Assembly (NCBI RefSeq): GCF_025399195.1
Contig: NW_026252087.1
Coordinates: 186,001-250,000, forward strand
Reading direction: 5' to 3'
DNA length: 64,000 nt
DNA from: Umbelopsis ramanniana AG
Taxonomy: Eukaryota > Mucoromycota > Umbelopsidomycetes > Umbelopsidales > Umbelopsidaceae
Shown here: piece by piece, positions 11,844-22,590 of the stretch
How positions within the stretch are numbered: the first letter of the stretch is position 1
Layout: each line of letters starts with the position of its first letter
Program-made: the position numbers and the translations under genes
Notes under the pieces: generated by a model
Told to the model about the DNA's origin: nothing
Seen by the model: only the letters and a program-made list of their open reading frames with translations
Database searches by the model: none

Positions 11844-12659
11844 ATGACTTCATACCTAGTAACAGGCGCTTCCAGAGGCATTGGTCTCGAGTTCATTCGT
11901 CAGCTCAGCGAAGACTCCAAGAACACTGTCATTGCCCTTGTCCGAAATGCTGCCAAGTCCGTCTATCTGCAAGAAATCACTCATCTTCCTAACGTCCATG
12001 TGGTGGAAGGCGATGTCACTTCAATCGAGACTATGAAAAAGGCAGCCGAAAGTGTTACCGCTATCACTGGTGGCACATTGGACTATATCATTGAAAACGC
12101 TGGTGGAGACATAGGAACAGACACTTCTCTTGCTAATCCAAACAGGGATCCTTCGACCCTCGTCGAAGAGCTTAAAGGAAACTTTGAGCTGAATGCCGTG
12201 TCAGCAGTCATCACCACCAACGCATTTTTGCCCTTGCTGCGTAAAGGCAAGGCAAAGAAAATCATCCTTATCTCTTCAGCAATAGGAGACCTTGAGTTCA
12301 CCCGAATCACCGGATTTGTAGGCATCCCAGCCTATGGTGTTAGCAAAGCTGCATTGAACTACATCGCTCAAAAGTATGCTGCTGAATTGGCTGCCGAGGA
12401 CTTTGTTGTTTTGGCGTTGTCACCAGGACTTGTGGATACTAGTAGCACTAAGGAAGGGGAACAAACTCAGCCTTCAGAGGAGGATATAAAGAAAATGCAA
12501 GCTATTTTTGAACAGTGGGCCAAGTCTCAACCTGATTGGGATCGGAAGCCATTGACAGTTCAAGACTCTGTTACCAAACAGCTTAAGGTGATTTCCTCTG
12601 TAGGCCCAAAGGATAGCGGAAAACTGTTGTCGCAGAACGGCAATACTGCTTGGTTGTAA
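11844..12659 (+). CDS. Short-chain dehydrogenase/reductase, 271 aa
   Basis: Single exon. The classical SDR fold is visible: VTGASRGIG cofactor loop at residues ~5-13, an NAG motif (ENAGGDIG) near residue 85, a catalytic Ser in ILISSAIGD, and the active-site YGVSK (Tyr-x3-Lys) followed by ALNYIAQ. Arg after TGAS suggests NADP preference. It resembles fungal C-factor/carbonyl reductase-like SDRs that act on small carbonyl substrates in the cytosol; the substrate cannot be read from sequence. The start is the ATG in context ACCATGAC after an A-rich leader; a longer upstream frame overlaps the TATA box and is rejected. Confidence 0.9.
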   Translation: MTSYLVTGASRGIGLEFIRQLSEDSKNTVIALVRNAAKSVYLQEITHLPNVHVVEGDVTSIETMKKAAESVTAITGGTLDYIIENAGGDIGTDTSLANPNRDPSTLVEELKGNFELNAVSAVITTNAFLPLLRKGKAKKIILISSAIGDLEFTRITGFVGIPAYGVSKAALNYIAQKYAAELAAEDFVVLALSPGLVDTSSTKEGEQTQPSEEDIKKMQAIFEQWAKSQPDWDRKPLTVQDSVTKQLKVISSVGPKDSGKLLSQNGNTAWL

Positions 12660-13453
12660 AGTGCTAGCCGTGCTTTAGTGAAAGTTAGCTGTCACCATAG
12701 AGTATAATTTTTTGTTCATTAACATTAACGAATAAAACTATATCTTACTGTAGCAATGTCGTACGATACAGTCTGAACTGTGGAGATTTCTCAATGTACC
12801 GGAAAAATTGCTCCAATAGGTGATTCAAATATACTTTCCTTAGTGAAGGCTGTGATTGAAAACCTGAGACCGATGAATAAAGTGTGAATCCATCAACCAA
12901 CATAGCATATATACATCCAATGTGTAATATATCGTAGTAAAGGTGTTGGTTTACATCCTATCATGAAAGATTGCCATTGGGTAAGTACGCCAGTATTTAC
13001 TCACTGTGATCAACCGTGTACCAATAGAAACATGGTCCTAATTTGGATTTGTTCAATGACGTACTTCCCGCGATCAGGTAAAGATGAAGCTTGGCACCTG
13101 TTCATTTGTACAAGACGGCTATGCTGATAATATACAGTTAAACTACACTTAATGGCATAAGATCATCAATGTATTAACAGATCGTATTAAAAGGCATCCA
13201 ACGTGGCATTGACGACATTGGTCGGACATGTGGCTTTGGTCTGATCTGACTGTTACCAATGAGTCACCATCAAAACTGTTCTTGATTATTAATTGAACTC
13301 GCTGCGGTGTCATCAGGTCCCCATTAAGCGCCACGGTGCGATATCCACAGCTCCAACCAAGGCGGGAAATGAAATTTGCTGAAAGCTTGAGGTCAACTTA
13401 AAAGGTGTATTGCTCGCACATCAATTTCTCAGCCAAAATCAAGATATCAAGAA
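12660..13453. other. Spacer between SDR and DUF3291 genes
   Basis: AT-rich 3' flank with an AATAAA at about 12731, then the upstream region of the DUF3291 gene. No protein-like ORF. Confidence 0.5.
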
Positions 13454-13912
13454 ATGACCAAGAAAGAATACGAATTAGCTCAACTTAACGTTGGTCTCAC
13501 ACTGGCTAAATCAGACGACCCCACAATGGCTGGTTTCTATGATAACCTGGACAGGATCAATGCTTTAGCAGAAGCGTCCCCTGGCTTTGTCTGGCGGCTC
13601 CAAAGCGATGAAGGCAATGCCACGGATATCAAGCTCTTTGACAACGAACTGATGATAGTAAACGCATCTGTTTGGGAAAGCAAGGATGCACTTTTTCAAT
13701 TCGTCTACAGGTCTGCCCACAAGGACTTCGTGAAACAACGCAAGCAATGGTTTGCTCAGTGGGATGGTCCTCACATGGTCCTTTGGTGGGTCGAGAAAGG
13801 AGTCAGACCCACGCCAGAAGAAGCCAAAGCGAGATTGGAATATCTTGCCAAGAATGGACCGACGCCTCATGCATTTACCTTCCGTTCCATGTTCCCAGCG
13901 CCAGACGAATAA
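13454..13912 (+). CDS. DUF3291 family protein, 152 aa
   Basis: Single exon of the length expected for the DUF3291 family. Diagnostic features are an N-terminal YELAQLNVG strand, DNLDRINALAEASPGFVWR, the SVWES turn, and the FVYRSAHKDFVKQRKQWF segment followed by VLWWV. The fold is related to dimeric alpha/beta-barrel proteins (ferredoxin-like monooxygenase folds); a biochemical role is not established and I do not assign one. It is soluble, with no signal peptide. Confidence 0.88.
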   Translation: MTKKEYELAQLNVGLTLAKSDDPTMAGFYDNLDRINALAEASPGFVWRLQSDEGNATDIKLFDNELMIVNASVWESKDALFQFVYRSAHKDFVKQRKQWFAQWDGPHMVLWWVEKGVRPTPEEAKARLEYLAKNGPTPHAFTFRSMFPAPDE

Positions 13913-14157
13913 ATGGAACTGGGATATTGCAACCTACATTTACCTATCCCGTAATTCATGCCATTTGTTAATAAAAATCATTGCTTTATGCGAATTTTGT
14001 CCGAGGGAGTTTCCTATTCAAAACCTCCTGACTGCCTCAGGTCACTCTACAAAGCCAAAAAGATGTTGTTTGTCAAAATGTTACAGGTGAATTTATTATT
14101 AAAATGAAAAAAAAAAAAAAGTTTTTAAAGTTGTATATAACACTGCTATGAAAAAGA

Positions 14158-15894
14158 TTACTGATGACGAGTAAGCTTTTCGCCAATATCATGTATCAAT
14201 AATCCCTTTGCAATCAAACCAGGTGTAACAATGGTTTGTTCAATTTTTTTGGGTATGTAGACGCCTACGTTATGAAGAGTATTCCAAGCATTGATCACAA
14301 GTTCGGCGGTTGGTTGGTTCAGTGTATGAGCCGGGGTATCGGATTGAAGTAAGGCATTAAATACCAATGCGAGCGTTTTGGGACCAAATACATTGTTAAG
14401 AAACGTGGTGGGCGGTAATATTTGCTTGAGCTCATCCTCTTTTAGGTGATATCTGTATCGTGCTGGACGTTTTCGTGGAATGGCAAAATCAATGGTCGCC
14501 TTGCGTGTGACATAGTTTGATCCAGTGAGAGCGTCCAGCGCCCAGACCAGGCCAGAAATATTGTTTTCGGAAGCCATAGCACCAATGATCCGTCTCCACA
14601 TCTTTTCGTCCGGTGTTATGTTATATTTTTCTTGGAATCGAACAATGGCATCTTTTGCATGAGCGGTGTTCCTTTCATTTATACAAACGCCAACGTAGTG
14701 AATCAAGGCTTGATAACCGGGGGGTAGACCACGAGCGTCCATGATATCTAGTATTTTGGGGATATCCTGCAAAGCCCTAGCTGGCGCATCATATAACATA
14801 GCTTTCATCATGATGGTATACGAGACGGCATCTGGATGAATTGTAGTAAAAGTACCAGGATCAGTGGCCAACAGCGGTGCTCCAAATTCCTCTTCCCATA
14901 GATTCTCTAGCCTTTGCAAACGTTTGCGATGGTTCATATTAGCGTTGATCTTGCGACATAAAAGCGAATGCATTTTTTCGTTGATCATCCACGACGTAAT
15001 GGGAATCTCGGTAGATCGCAGATATTCGTAAATCTGATCCACTCCACTGCTATTGCCATGTCGTCCAACCGCGTTCATAATGACACACCAGCCTATGAAA
15101 TCCGGATACATATCTCGACTCTGCATGACATCCAGCAATTTGGTAAACCCATCCATATCACCTTGCTTCGCCATGGAGAGCATTAACATACTATACGTGT
15201 GTAGAGTCGGTGTATGTCCCTTCTCCAACATTTCGCCGTAGACCGCGTGTACCTGGGAATGTTCTTGACGTTCAAGCAGAATTCGAAGAAGGGTATTATA
15301 CAAAGCGGTATTGAGGGAAATGTTCAAGCTCTTCATGTCTTCATAGATAGACCATATTTGATTGATATCCATAGGCTCGGTATTTTTGTCGATTAGATTG
15401 ATCATCATGGAGCAGACGCTGATAATAGTTCGCTCAAATCGGTTTGATATGGGTCTACGAAGTGTGCGCAGACGACGGAAAAATATCTTGTAAATTTCCA
15501 GGGCACGGTCAATATCGTTGGCACTAAAGCAGGCGCTAAAGTATTGGCTTATAACGGCATTGGTAGGCATAGAACCATCCTCGAAAATACGCAATATCTG
15601 ATCGTGAGCTTCTTGTACAGACCCTCGTTTCGACAGGAACAGGACCAACGTACTCTTGGAGAGGGATGATAGATCGCTATCATGCTTCTTCAGCAAATCC
15701 GTGTCCATTGGCTTAGATACTGATGCGGTTGAGTAGGCTAGTTTACTGAATGCAGGCTGTATAGCAAGCACTTGCTCTAATCGTGGTATTGACTGTCGGC
15801 ATCGGTTCATCATGGCCAGGGACGGTGGAATGGAAGGTACATTTGTGCTCGTGCAAGATCTAAAGGCGAAAATGGCCCAAGATCGCGCTTTCAT
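14158..15894 (-). CDS. Mitochondrial pentatricopeptide-repeat protein, 578 aa
   Basis: Single exon. The N-terminal ~60 residues are rich in R, S, A and P with no acidic residues up to the glutamate at residue ~40, as expected of a mitochondrial targeting presequence. Helical-pair PPR units are visible from about residue 180 to 420, for example NTALYNTLLRILLERQEHSQ, PTLHTYSMLMLSMAKQGDMD and YPDFIGWCVIMNAVGRHGN. A further conserved region runs to the C terminus. Fungal PPR proteins bind organellar RNA and control maturation or translation; the specific transcript is unknown. The ATG at 15894 gives the presequence and is the natural start. Divergent from the bicistronic-looking locus at 16.3 kb. 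Confidence 0.88.
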   Translation of the reverse strand: MKARSWAIFAFRSCTSTNVPSIPPSLAMMNRCRQSIPRLEQVLAIQPAFSKLAYSTASVSKPMDTDLLKKHDSDLSSLSKSTLVLFLSKRGSVQEAHDQILRIFEDGSMPTNAVISQYFSACFSANDIDRALEIYKIFFRRLRTLRRPISNRFERTIISVCSMMINLIDKNTEPMDINQIWSIYEDMKSLNISLNTALYNTLLRILLERQEHSQVHAVYGEMLEKGHTPTLHTYSMLMLSMAKQGDMDGFTKLLDVMQSRDMYPDFIGWCVIMNAVGRHGNSSGVDQIYEYLRSTEIPITSWMINEKMHSLLCRKINANMNHRKRLQRLENLWEEEFGAPLLATDPGTFTTIHPDAVSYTIMMKAMLYDAPARALQDIPKILDIMDARGLPPGYQALIHYVGVCINERNTAHAKDAIVRFQEKYNITPDEKMWRRIIGAMASENNISGLVWALDALTGSNYVTRKATIDFAIPRKRPARYRYHLKEDELKQILPPTTFLNNVFGPKTLALVFNALLQSDTPAHTLNQPTAELVINAWNTLHNVGVYIPKKIEQTIVTPGLIAKGLLIHDIGEKLTRHQ

Positions 15895-16306
15895 CTTGGT
15901 CCAATTCAGCTATTTATCGGGAACTGGGGTAGGTGGCAAGGAATGTCGATTGAGTGGTTTTGATTTTTTTTTTTGCAAACAGCACAATGAACTCTTGTAT
16001 TGTATTGGCAGTCACGAAATCATCCCAATGGAACGGTATTGGAACAGTTTGGAAACAAGTTTTGAAACTGCCAAGCTGAGCTTCGCTGAGGGGAAAAGTT
16101 GAGTCATCAATAAAACTTCGGACTTTGGGCAACGGATAGTTCGCCAACTTTTTTTCTTTTCTGCCCCATTTTTCTCGTTTGCCATCCATTCATCATACAC
16201 ATTTTAGCAAGAATGGCTTGCATTTACGTTTAAATTGCTACTTTTAAACCCGTTTCCACATCACACAATCCAACCACACATTTCCACCCACCACAATCCT
16301 CACAAG
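15895..16306. other. Divergent spacer between PPR gene and the 39-codon ORF
   Basis: Promoter region for both directions; contains a T-rich tract around 15965 and a C/A-rich leader (about 16250-16306) before the short ORF. No TATA box recognised. Confidence 0.4.
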
Positions 16307-16426
16307 ATGGGTCGCATTTTCGGCTTTACCAGCAACTTTTCCCAACTCCAACATAAATCTCTCTACAACAACGTTTTTGACAATTACAATTTTGTCGCAC
16401 CACCCAACTGGCAGAAACAATTATAA
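16307..16426 (+). CDS. 39-aa ORF overlapping the next gene's start (TAATG)
   Basis: Short ORF beginning MGRIFGFTSNF and ending PNWQKQL. Its ATG has a strong context (A at -3, G at +4) after a C/A-rich leader. Its TAA stop at 16424-16426 shares its last A with the ATG of the W2-domain gene. The product is not recognised. It is aromatic-rich with Asn and Phe, and does not look like random leader translation. It could be a translated small protein from a bicistronic mRNA, or an upstream ORF that controls reinitiation at the main ORF. No intron is needed to connect the two. Confidence 0.5.
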   Translation: MGRIFGFTSNFSQLQHKSLYNNVFDNYNFVAPPNWQKQL

Positions 16427-18326
16427 TGCTTTCTCACATTTTACAACCTCGTGTTGACCCCAACACTATTCACCGACCTCAACTAATGAGACGACCATAT
16501 TCCTCACCCACAGCGGGCCAAGCTCCTGTTCTCATCACAATATCGTCTGACAAAACTGTAGCGGAACCAATGAATCTTAATTTTGCTCCGTCTGGGCTAC
16601 TCTCTGCTATGTCTATTCCTATTACTGCACGTGGGCTTGGCTCCTTGGCAGTTCGAGCAATTTCTGGCAAGGAGACTCAACATGCTGCCTTTGTTGCTTT
16701 TTACCGTAAGTGTGGCAATCCCGATTTGACCAATCATAAAATTTCGGCAATCCATATATTAAAAAAATAATCGATCGCTCATCATACTCAATTTTTTTTC
16801 CTTCCATAATAGCTCGCCGTTTACTTGAGCAAGTCGAACCAGCTTCGCTGCCTTCGCATCCCATTGTTGACAGACCTCATCAACTATATATGGAAATCGA
16901 TCGCACACCTTCCATGGCCGGCTCATCTACGTCATCGTCACGTTCCACTTCTCCCAGTCGGCGAGCCAAAAAACATAACCAAGCGTCGCTGCTACGAGAA
17001 ATGCGCCGGGTACGAGCAGAAAACGAGATATTGCATGGTGGTATTGCCATCTTACAGGATGACCTCCGTGCGGAGCGTCAGTCTCGTCGAATTGCTGATG
17101 AGTGTCACCAACGATATGTTGCCCAAGTTACGCAAGAGAAGGACCACCTTGAGATGGAAACGATCCAGTATCTGCAGCAAATAGAAGATCTCAAGCAAGA
17201 AATTCAAGAATTGAAAAGCTCCTCTCGCAATGACACTAGCCTCTCCTATGTTGGCGCTGCTGACAAACGCAATATCTGGGGCTGCCACACTATCGAAGGT
17301 GACGAAGATATGATGTGCCACTATCCAGCAGGAGAATCCGCTTTTCCTGATGCTATGGAGCGAGTGGATTGGAGTGAAGACGAATCACTCAACACCCGTG
17401 AAGATGATTTAGATGATGAAGAGCAATTTGAATCAGTCGCTTCTTCATTTTTACAACAAGCGTTGCTTTCGGGCTTGACAAGCGCTCGAGTCAACCTTGA
17501 ATTAGACGATATGACCATCAAGTATGATCCCTCACCACGAACCATTTTGCGTACAGTCACCACCACTTTTGTCACTTGGATGGGGCAACGATTGCAAGTA
17601 ACGGAATCAGAAGAAGCTCGAAAAGTCATGGTCGATGTCATCCAAAAAGTTTTTCTCGATTTCTGGAAAGTCGTCTTACAACAACATATCCGCACCGAAC
17701 ACGATCAACTTGAATTCCTTTTTGTGGCGGAAGAACATATGCTGCAAGGCAAAGTTCCCAACCTCCAACATCTTGCTGACCAATATCAGCGGCTTCTCTT
17801 GATCTTGTACAAATACGACATCGTCGATGGCGATGCTCTCTTGGCTTGGTGGCGAGGGGCAGCCAGTGATGCCAAATTATCCCAAGCCATCCGTGAAACG
17901 GCTCAAAAGTTCATCACCTGGATGGAACAGGACGAAATCGATGTGGATGAAGATGTCAGCGATGAAGACAATGATGATAGTGAGGACGACGAAGAAGACC
18001 ATGAACTATATCCAGAACATGACGACGACGAGGAAGACAAAACCTCTATTTTTAGCGACTATGGTTCGGATGATGCTGGTAGTGCAGATCACGGTAGTCT
18101 CATTCCTGACGACTATTCTTCCAATACCGACGAAGATTTACATACCATAGACTACACCGACGTTGCCAACCAGGCGCTTCCAGAAGACAATATCTGTGTT
18201 TGTTGTTTTGATGAGCAAGTTAATAACCAAGCCATCACAGGACAGTGCACATCCGATACGAACTGTACCGATGTCGCTGTTGACAAAGCATACAAGGCTA
18301 AAAAATCAGTTCGCATTGTTGTCTAA
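16426..18326 (+). CDS. eIF2B-epsilon-like W2-domain protein, 597 aa
   Basis: Two exons: 16426-16705 and 16813-18326 (GTAAGTG donor, CATAATAG acceptor). The N-terminal ~95 residues look like a Ser/Pro-rich, possibly mitochondrial-type leader. Next comes a Ser-rich and basic segment, then a coiled coil (about residues 155-230). The C-terminal region resembles the eIF2B-epsilon C-terminal domain: SFLQQALLSGL, VNLELDDMTIKYD, LLLILYKYDIVDGDALLAWW and KFITWMEQDE, ending in a long Asp/Glu tract. In eIF2B-epsilon that domain binds eIF2 and drives nucleotide exchange. Here the nucleotidyl-transferase and hexapeptide-repeat domains are absent, so it is a stand-alone W2 protein. A role in binding eIF2-like acidic/aromatic partners is inference. 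The last ~60 residues contain a Cys-rich patch (NICVCCFD). Confidence 0.8.
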
Positions 18327-18833
18327 AATGTGAAACTTCTTCGTTCTAAAAAAAAAAAACTTTTTTCCTTCTTGGCTCTACAGCGTTCAACTTTTGCCCT
18401 TGTATATTCGAACTCTTTCCTTGAAATTTTCTTTCTTTTTGTACATTGAAACAAACCCTTCCTACATAAACCCGTCGATATATAAAAAAAAAAAAAAAAT
18501 TTGCTTCCTTCATGCGAGCGGCGCGAAAGGAGTGGTAGAGGAAAAAAGTGTGCTGCCGTGGTTCTGAGTATTGCAACAACGGTTTATATCAAGGTTTGAC
18601 AGCTCTTTCATCTCTACTTTGTTTTCGAATGAAATCAAAGGCTCCATGACACAACTCTGCGAAGCAATTTGAATGAAACATGGCAGTAGAAATCCACTAT
18701 CACAAGAGTATACAGCTCTTCCATATCCAACCATCTTTGTTTCTTTCTCTTTAACTTATTTTGCAATGTAGTCCATTAATTACAAGACCACACAGTGGTA
18801 TTTTATTTGATTTTGTCCACCCTGATGATTTAT
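18327..18833. other. Spacer between convergent W2-domain and AKR genes
   Basis: Poly-A/T tracts (18348-18365, 18484-18499) typical of 3' flanks. No coding sequence supported. Confidence 0.5.
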
Positions 18834-19985
18834 CTATTCATACCCAATAGGCTTGGCTGACTGTTCAATGACCAATTGGGCACTGGCAGCTGTGAGTCCG
18901 GTAAACTTACCTGTCGTCTTGGGATCCTCACCAACAAAGTTGTTAGGGAAACCAGGTTCATATGGCAAGATACTTTCCAAGTAAGCGATCTGATCCTTTG
19001 TAAGCTTGATCTTCAACGCCTGTATGTTGTCTTGAAGGTGCTCGACTTTTCTACCACCAACTAATGGGAAGACATTTGGAGCCTTGGCCATGACATAGGC
19101 AAGAGCAATGGCAGTAATAGACTTGATGTTATGTTCTCCAGCTACTTTTTCCAATGCTTCACTCATTTTCAATTCCGCCTCTGTCTGCTCGGCTCCATGA
19201 AAGCTTCGTAAAGTTTCACCCTTTTTCTTGCGTTCTTCGACGGCTGCTTTAGTCTGAAGCTTGCCACCACCCAGGACATCCCATGGAGCCAAGGCCATTC
19301 CAAAGTGACGAGCCATGGGGATGATTTCGCGTTCGAAGTCTCTGGACATGACGTTCCATCTTCCTTGATATACGCTGAACGGGGTCTTTCCATGAGCACG
19401 GGCATAATAGTTGGCGGCACTCACCACCCATGCTGGAGAATCCGAAATACCAAGGTATAGCACCTTTCCTTGTTGTACAAGGATATGTAGACTGTCCATT
19501 ATTTCTTCGATCGAAGTAGTCCAATCCCACCAGTGCAAGTAGAGAATATCAATCCAGTCGGTTTGAAGCTTTTCAAGGGAGTCCCGGACGCTCATATGAA
19601 GACTTCGCTTGTGATTTCCACAATGGTTGGGAGCCTTTCCCTTTCCCAATTTGTGAGATTTGTAATCCGAAGTGAATTTGGTGGCGATAACCACTTGATC
19701 CCGATTTTTTCGGAGAGCCATCCATTCACCGAGCCAGCTTTCCGATTGCTCGTTTTGGTAGTTATTTGCAGTGTCAATGAAATTGCCGCCAGCGTCATAG
19801 TATGCATCCAGGAGTTTGAAGGCAGACTCCTTGTCCATGGACCCCAAAACGCCAGACCAGGCATCTCCAATTGACATGGCTCCTAACTGAAGAGGAGAAA
19901 CGCGAATGCCCGCGGTGGAGGAAAGGATTCGAAAGCGGCCAAGTTCAGTGGCTGGCTCAGGTGCAGGTGCAAATATGTCGGCCAT
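18834..19985 (-). CDS. Aldo-keto reductase, aryl-alcohol dehydrogenase (AAD) type, 383 aa
   Basis: Single exon. The AKR tetrad is present: Asp in NFIDTANNY, Tyr in the same block ([11 protein letters not shown]), Lys in [10 protein letters not shown], and His in LYLHWWDW. The C-terminal cofactor-binding segment includes [19 protein letters not shown]. Length and the WLGEWM and [13 protein letters not shown] blocks match the fungal AAD/norsolorinate-reductase-like AKR9 group, cytosolic NADPH-dependent reductases of aromatic or aliphatic aldehydes. The physiological substrate is not predictable. A TATA box lies 60 bp upstream of the ATG, as is common for stress- or substrate-induced genes. Confidence 0.93.
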   Translation of the reverse strand: MADIFAPAPEPATELGRFRILSSTAGIRVSPLQLGAMSIGDAWSGVLGSMDKESAFKLLDAYYDAGGNFIDTANNYQNEQSESWLGEWMALRKNRDQVVIATKFTSDYKSHKLGKGKAPNHCGNHKRSLHMSVRDSLEKLQTDWIDILYLHWWDWTTSIEEIMDSLHILVQQGKVLYLGISDSPAWVVSAANYYARAHGKTPFSVYQGRWNVMSRDFEREIIPMARHFGMALAPWDVLGGGKLQTKAAVEERKKKGETLRSFHGAEQTEAELKMSEALEKVAGEHNIKSITAIALAYVMAKAPNVFPLVGGRKVEHLQDNIQALKIKLTKDQIAYLESILPYEPGFPNNFVGEDPKTTGKFTGLTAASAQLVIEQSAKPIGYE

Positions 19986-20044
19986 AGTGAAGATAAACGA
20001 TTGCTAAAGTTGAATAATGTGAATAAAGCAATCGACACGGTTGA

Positions 20045-20051
20045 CTTTATA
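20045..20051 (-). promoter_or_regulatory. TATA box of the aldo-keto reductase gene
   Basis: TATAAAG on the minus strand, about 60 bp before the ATG at 19985. Confidence 0.55.
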
Positions 20052-21290
20052 TGTCTCAATGTATTTGAAAGGTTGGGCGTTAACTCCATGAATCAGAATA
20101 TACGTAAGCCCCTGGCTAAACTATTGAAACCGACATACGTAAGCGCCTGTCTAGTACCCATGTCGGCGGGCTAGAAACCACTATAGCTGTTGAAGAGTCA
20201 CATGACCTATCTCAAACCAATTGACCTAGCCATCGAAATGCCGGCAAATCCCTATAGCTCAAGGATCCCGAAAGTATACAGTCATAACATGCAGAGCAGG
20301 CGGGTTTTCATACAGCGTGATGCTATTTCTCTCGACAAATGCTCCAGCTAATTTTCAAATCCCGATACGTCAAAGAATCATACTAGCGGCTAATTTGTCG
20401 GATGCCGCAGCGAGTTCCTGGATTCTGGGATGATCCACACCCACTCTTTTTCCTTGCTCACTAGTGCTCCAGAGACGATATAGCTCATCGATCATCAGAG
20501 ATTTAACTGTATATTTTACCCTCGAAACAAACTCAGAAGATGTGAACAATCCTAGGATTCACAACTCGTATAGTGGATTTGTAGCGTTTCATCTGCGTCC
20601 TCCGTCAAACTAGCCACAATGAATGTGAAAACAACCGGGTCTGCCCTGTCGTCAACGTAGAAAGCGAAGGAACCGTTCAAGGACGTCCTTAAAACGCAGT
20701 CGACATCGGTCATGAAATAGGTCAGTGAGTCCGTAGACCAAGCGCTTGATTTATAATGAAAGATTCATTTTACCAAGTGATAGCATTTCAAATACCATTA
20801 TTATGGGAACTGTGTACACTCTTTCCGAGCCTAAACCGACTAAATGGTATTTTCCAGTGCCGCTGATCTGCTGGAGTGAAGCTTGCCTTTATCCCCGACT
20901 GCCATTCCTGGGTTTTTATATGTTATACTCTATGCCTTATTATCACCACTATCCACTCAGCCTGTGTTCCTTCTTTTCGTTTGAAACTATCTTCTCTGTT
21001 GATTTTCGTTAGTAAGTGTAAAACCTTCTGACTTGATGGGTGTCGACGCATAAGCATAATGAGAATTTTGATAAATAATAAAGTTTGTCCATCACCATTT
21101 GCTGATGAACTCAGACCAGCTGAAGCGAGCCTGCATGCAAAAATACAGTGTTGAGCATCTACTTCATCTCATGTGTTGATTAATTCTTCAAGTGGTCTGC
21201 CAAGCAAGTCTTGTCTTCCAAAATGCCATGCAAGCCTCGTTCGCCAAGTCTAGTGGCGGCTGCTGCGCAAATGTGAACAGGCCCCACTTT

Positions 21291-21300
21291 GCATAAAAAA
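21291..21300 (+). promoter_or_regulatory. TATA-like element of the FAD monooxygenase gene
   Basis: GCATAAAAAA about 60-70 bp before the ATG at 21361; spacing matches the TATA boxes of the neighbouring oxidoreductase genes, but the core is non-canonical. Confidence 0.4.
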
Positions 21301-21360
21301 GCACGTCCCACAAACCCGGTATTTGTCATTTGCAATAAGCATTACACTTTTTGAAACTCT

Positions 21361-22590
21361 ATGCCCTTATCATCTGTTCTGATTGTCGGCGCTGGACCCG
21401 CTGGTCTTTCTTTGGCTCAATACCTCAAGACACATGGGATTCCCTACCGCATTGTTGAAAAGTCGAACGGTGACCGCCTCCAAGGCTACTCAGTGTCTCT
21501 CCACTTTGCTTTCGAACACCTTACTAAAGCAATGGGCGAAGAAAAAATGAAGTCCATCGTTGAAAAGACTTCAGTCAATTACCGTGACGAAACAGCTTTC
21601 GCTACGGTCGATCACCTTGGCAACCCAGTCATGAAATCCAATGGATCACCTACCCTGATTGGATATGGCATCCGTGCCAACCGAAGTAGACTGAGAAAAT
21701 TCCTCCTGGATGGTATTGATGTCGAGATGGATGTTGATGCCACCGGCGTTGTCTTCACCGACGATGGCCCTGTGCTCAAGACAAACAAAGGCGATATGTT
21801 AGCGGATGTGATTGTGGGAGCGGATGGTCTTCACAGTGCTGTACGAACAAGTGTCATTGGCGATAAAGTGGAAGAGACCAATATTGTCAACCTCAGTACT
21901 TCAAGAAATATCTCAGCTGAAGAACACGCAGAGTTCATCAAGTACAGCCCAACGCACGCCATGATGTATGGCGAGAAGAAAGACGGCCAAGAAGGTGTGG
22001 TGAATCTATTCTATGGCGTCAATGATATATCACCCGACAAGAAGACAGTCAATGTTCGATGGGTTCTCTCTTGGGACAAAACTGCCATCTACAAGGATAT
22101 TCCAGATACTCAAGACGGACTCCGTAAGTTAGCTAACGAAATGACCGAGGAGTTTGCTGATCCATTCAAGTCGCTTGTACAAGACACCGATCCAAGTGAA
22201 AAATACTGGGTGGGAATGATCAGTCAATACATGCCTGATCCGTCTTGGAACGGGGAAGGACAAATAACCTTGGTGGGCGATGCTATGCATGCAATGACAC
22301 CGTATCGAGGTGAAGGCTTGAACCACGCTATTCTGGATGTTACTCGGCTCGGAGAACAGCTTGTCAAGGCACACCAAGGCGAGCAGACAACGGCAGAAGC
22401 CATTGCTATTTATGAAGAGGAGGCCATCGTACGTGGTCGAAAGGCAGTGCAAGCCAGCTTAGATATGGCCACCTCTGTTCATCGTGGTTTTACCTGGCCA
22501 TTTGTGATACTTGCCAGATCGATCAGTTTCATGCTCAATTTCACTCAAAATATCCCTTTCTTAGAGTTTTTCTTCCCTAAGACGCACTAA
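21361..22590 (+). CDS. FAD-dependent monooxygenase (PHBH-fold), 409 aa
   Basis: Single exon starting right at the beta-strand of the FAD fold. Class A flavin monooxygenase motifs are in order: VLIVGAGPAGLSLA (dinucleotide-binding GxGxxG) at residues ~6-19, IVGADGLHSAVR (DG motif) near 155, and ITLVGDAMHAMTPYRGEGLN (GD motif) near 300. The C terminus has a hydrophobic helix (FVILARSISFMLNF) that could associate with membranes. Such enzymes hydroxylate aromatic or polyketide-like substrates with NAD(P)H and O2; the substrate is not determinable. The adjacent AKR could act in the same route, but nothing else here suggests a biosynthetic cluster. Confidence 0.92.
   Translation: MPLSSVLIVGAGPAGLSLAQYLKTHGIPYRIVEKSNGDRLQGYSVSLHFAFEHLTKAMGEEKMKSIVEKTSVNYRDETAFATVDHLGNPVMKSNGSPTLIGYGIRANRSRLRKFLLDGIDVEMDVDATGVVFTDDGPVLKTNKGDMLADVIVGADGLHSAVRTSVIGDKVEETNIVNLSTSRNISAEEHAEFIKYSPTHAMMYGEKKDGQEGVVNLFYGVNDISPDKKTVNVRWVLSWDKTAIYKDIPDTQDGLRKLANEMTEEFADPFKSLVQDTDPSEKYWVGMISQYMPDPSWNGEGQITLVGDAMHAMTPYRGEGLNHAILDVTRLGEQLVKAHQGEQTTAEAIAIYEEEAIVRGRKAVQASLDMATSVHRGFTWPFVILARSISFMLNFTQNIPFLEFFFPKTH

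Larger units (their letters stand above)
19986..21360. other. 1.4-kb divergent spacer between AKR and FAD monooxygenase genes
   Basis: Holds the promoters of both flanking oxidoreductase genes: a TATA at 20045-20051 (-) and an AT-rich GCATAAAAAA at 21291-21300 (+). An 88-codon frame at 20746-21012 has no recognisable protein features. A direct repeat-like ACGTAAGC/ACGTAAGCGCC occurs near 20102 and 20138. Confidence 0.4.

Noticed and set aside
20746-21012. 88-codon frame in the AKR/FAD monooxygenase spacer
   Set aside because: No start context, no domain, aromatic-rich random composition, and it lies in the promoter region of the monooxygenase gene.
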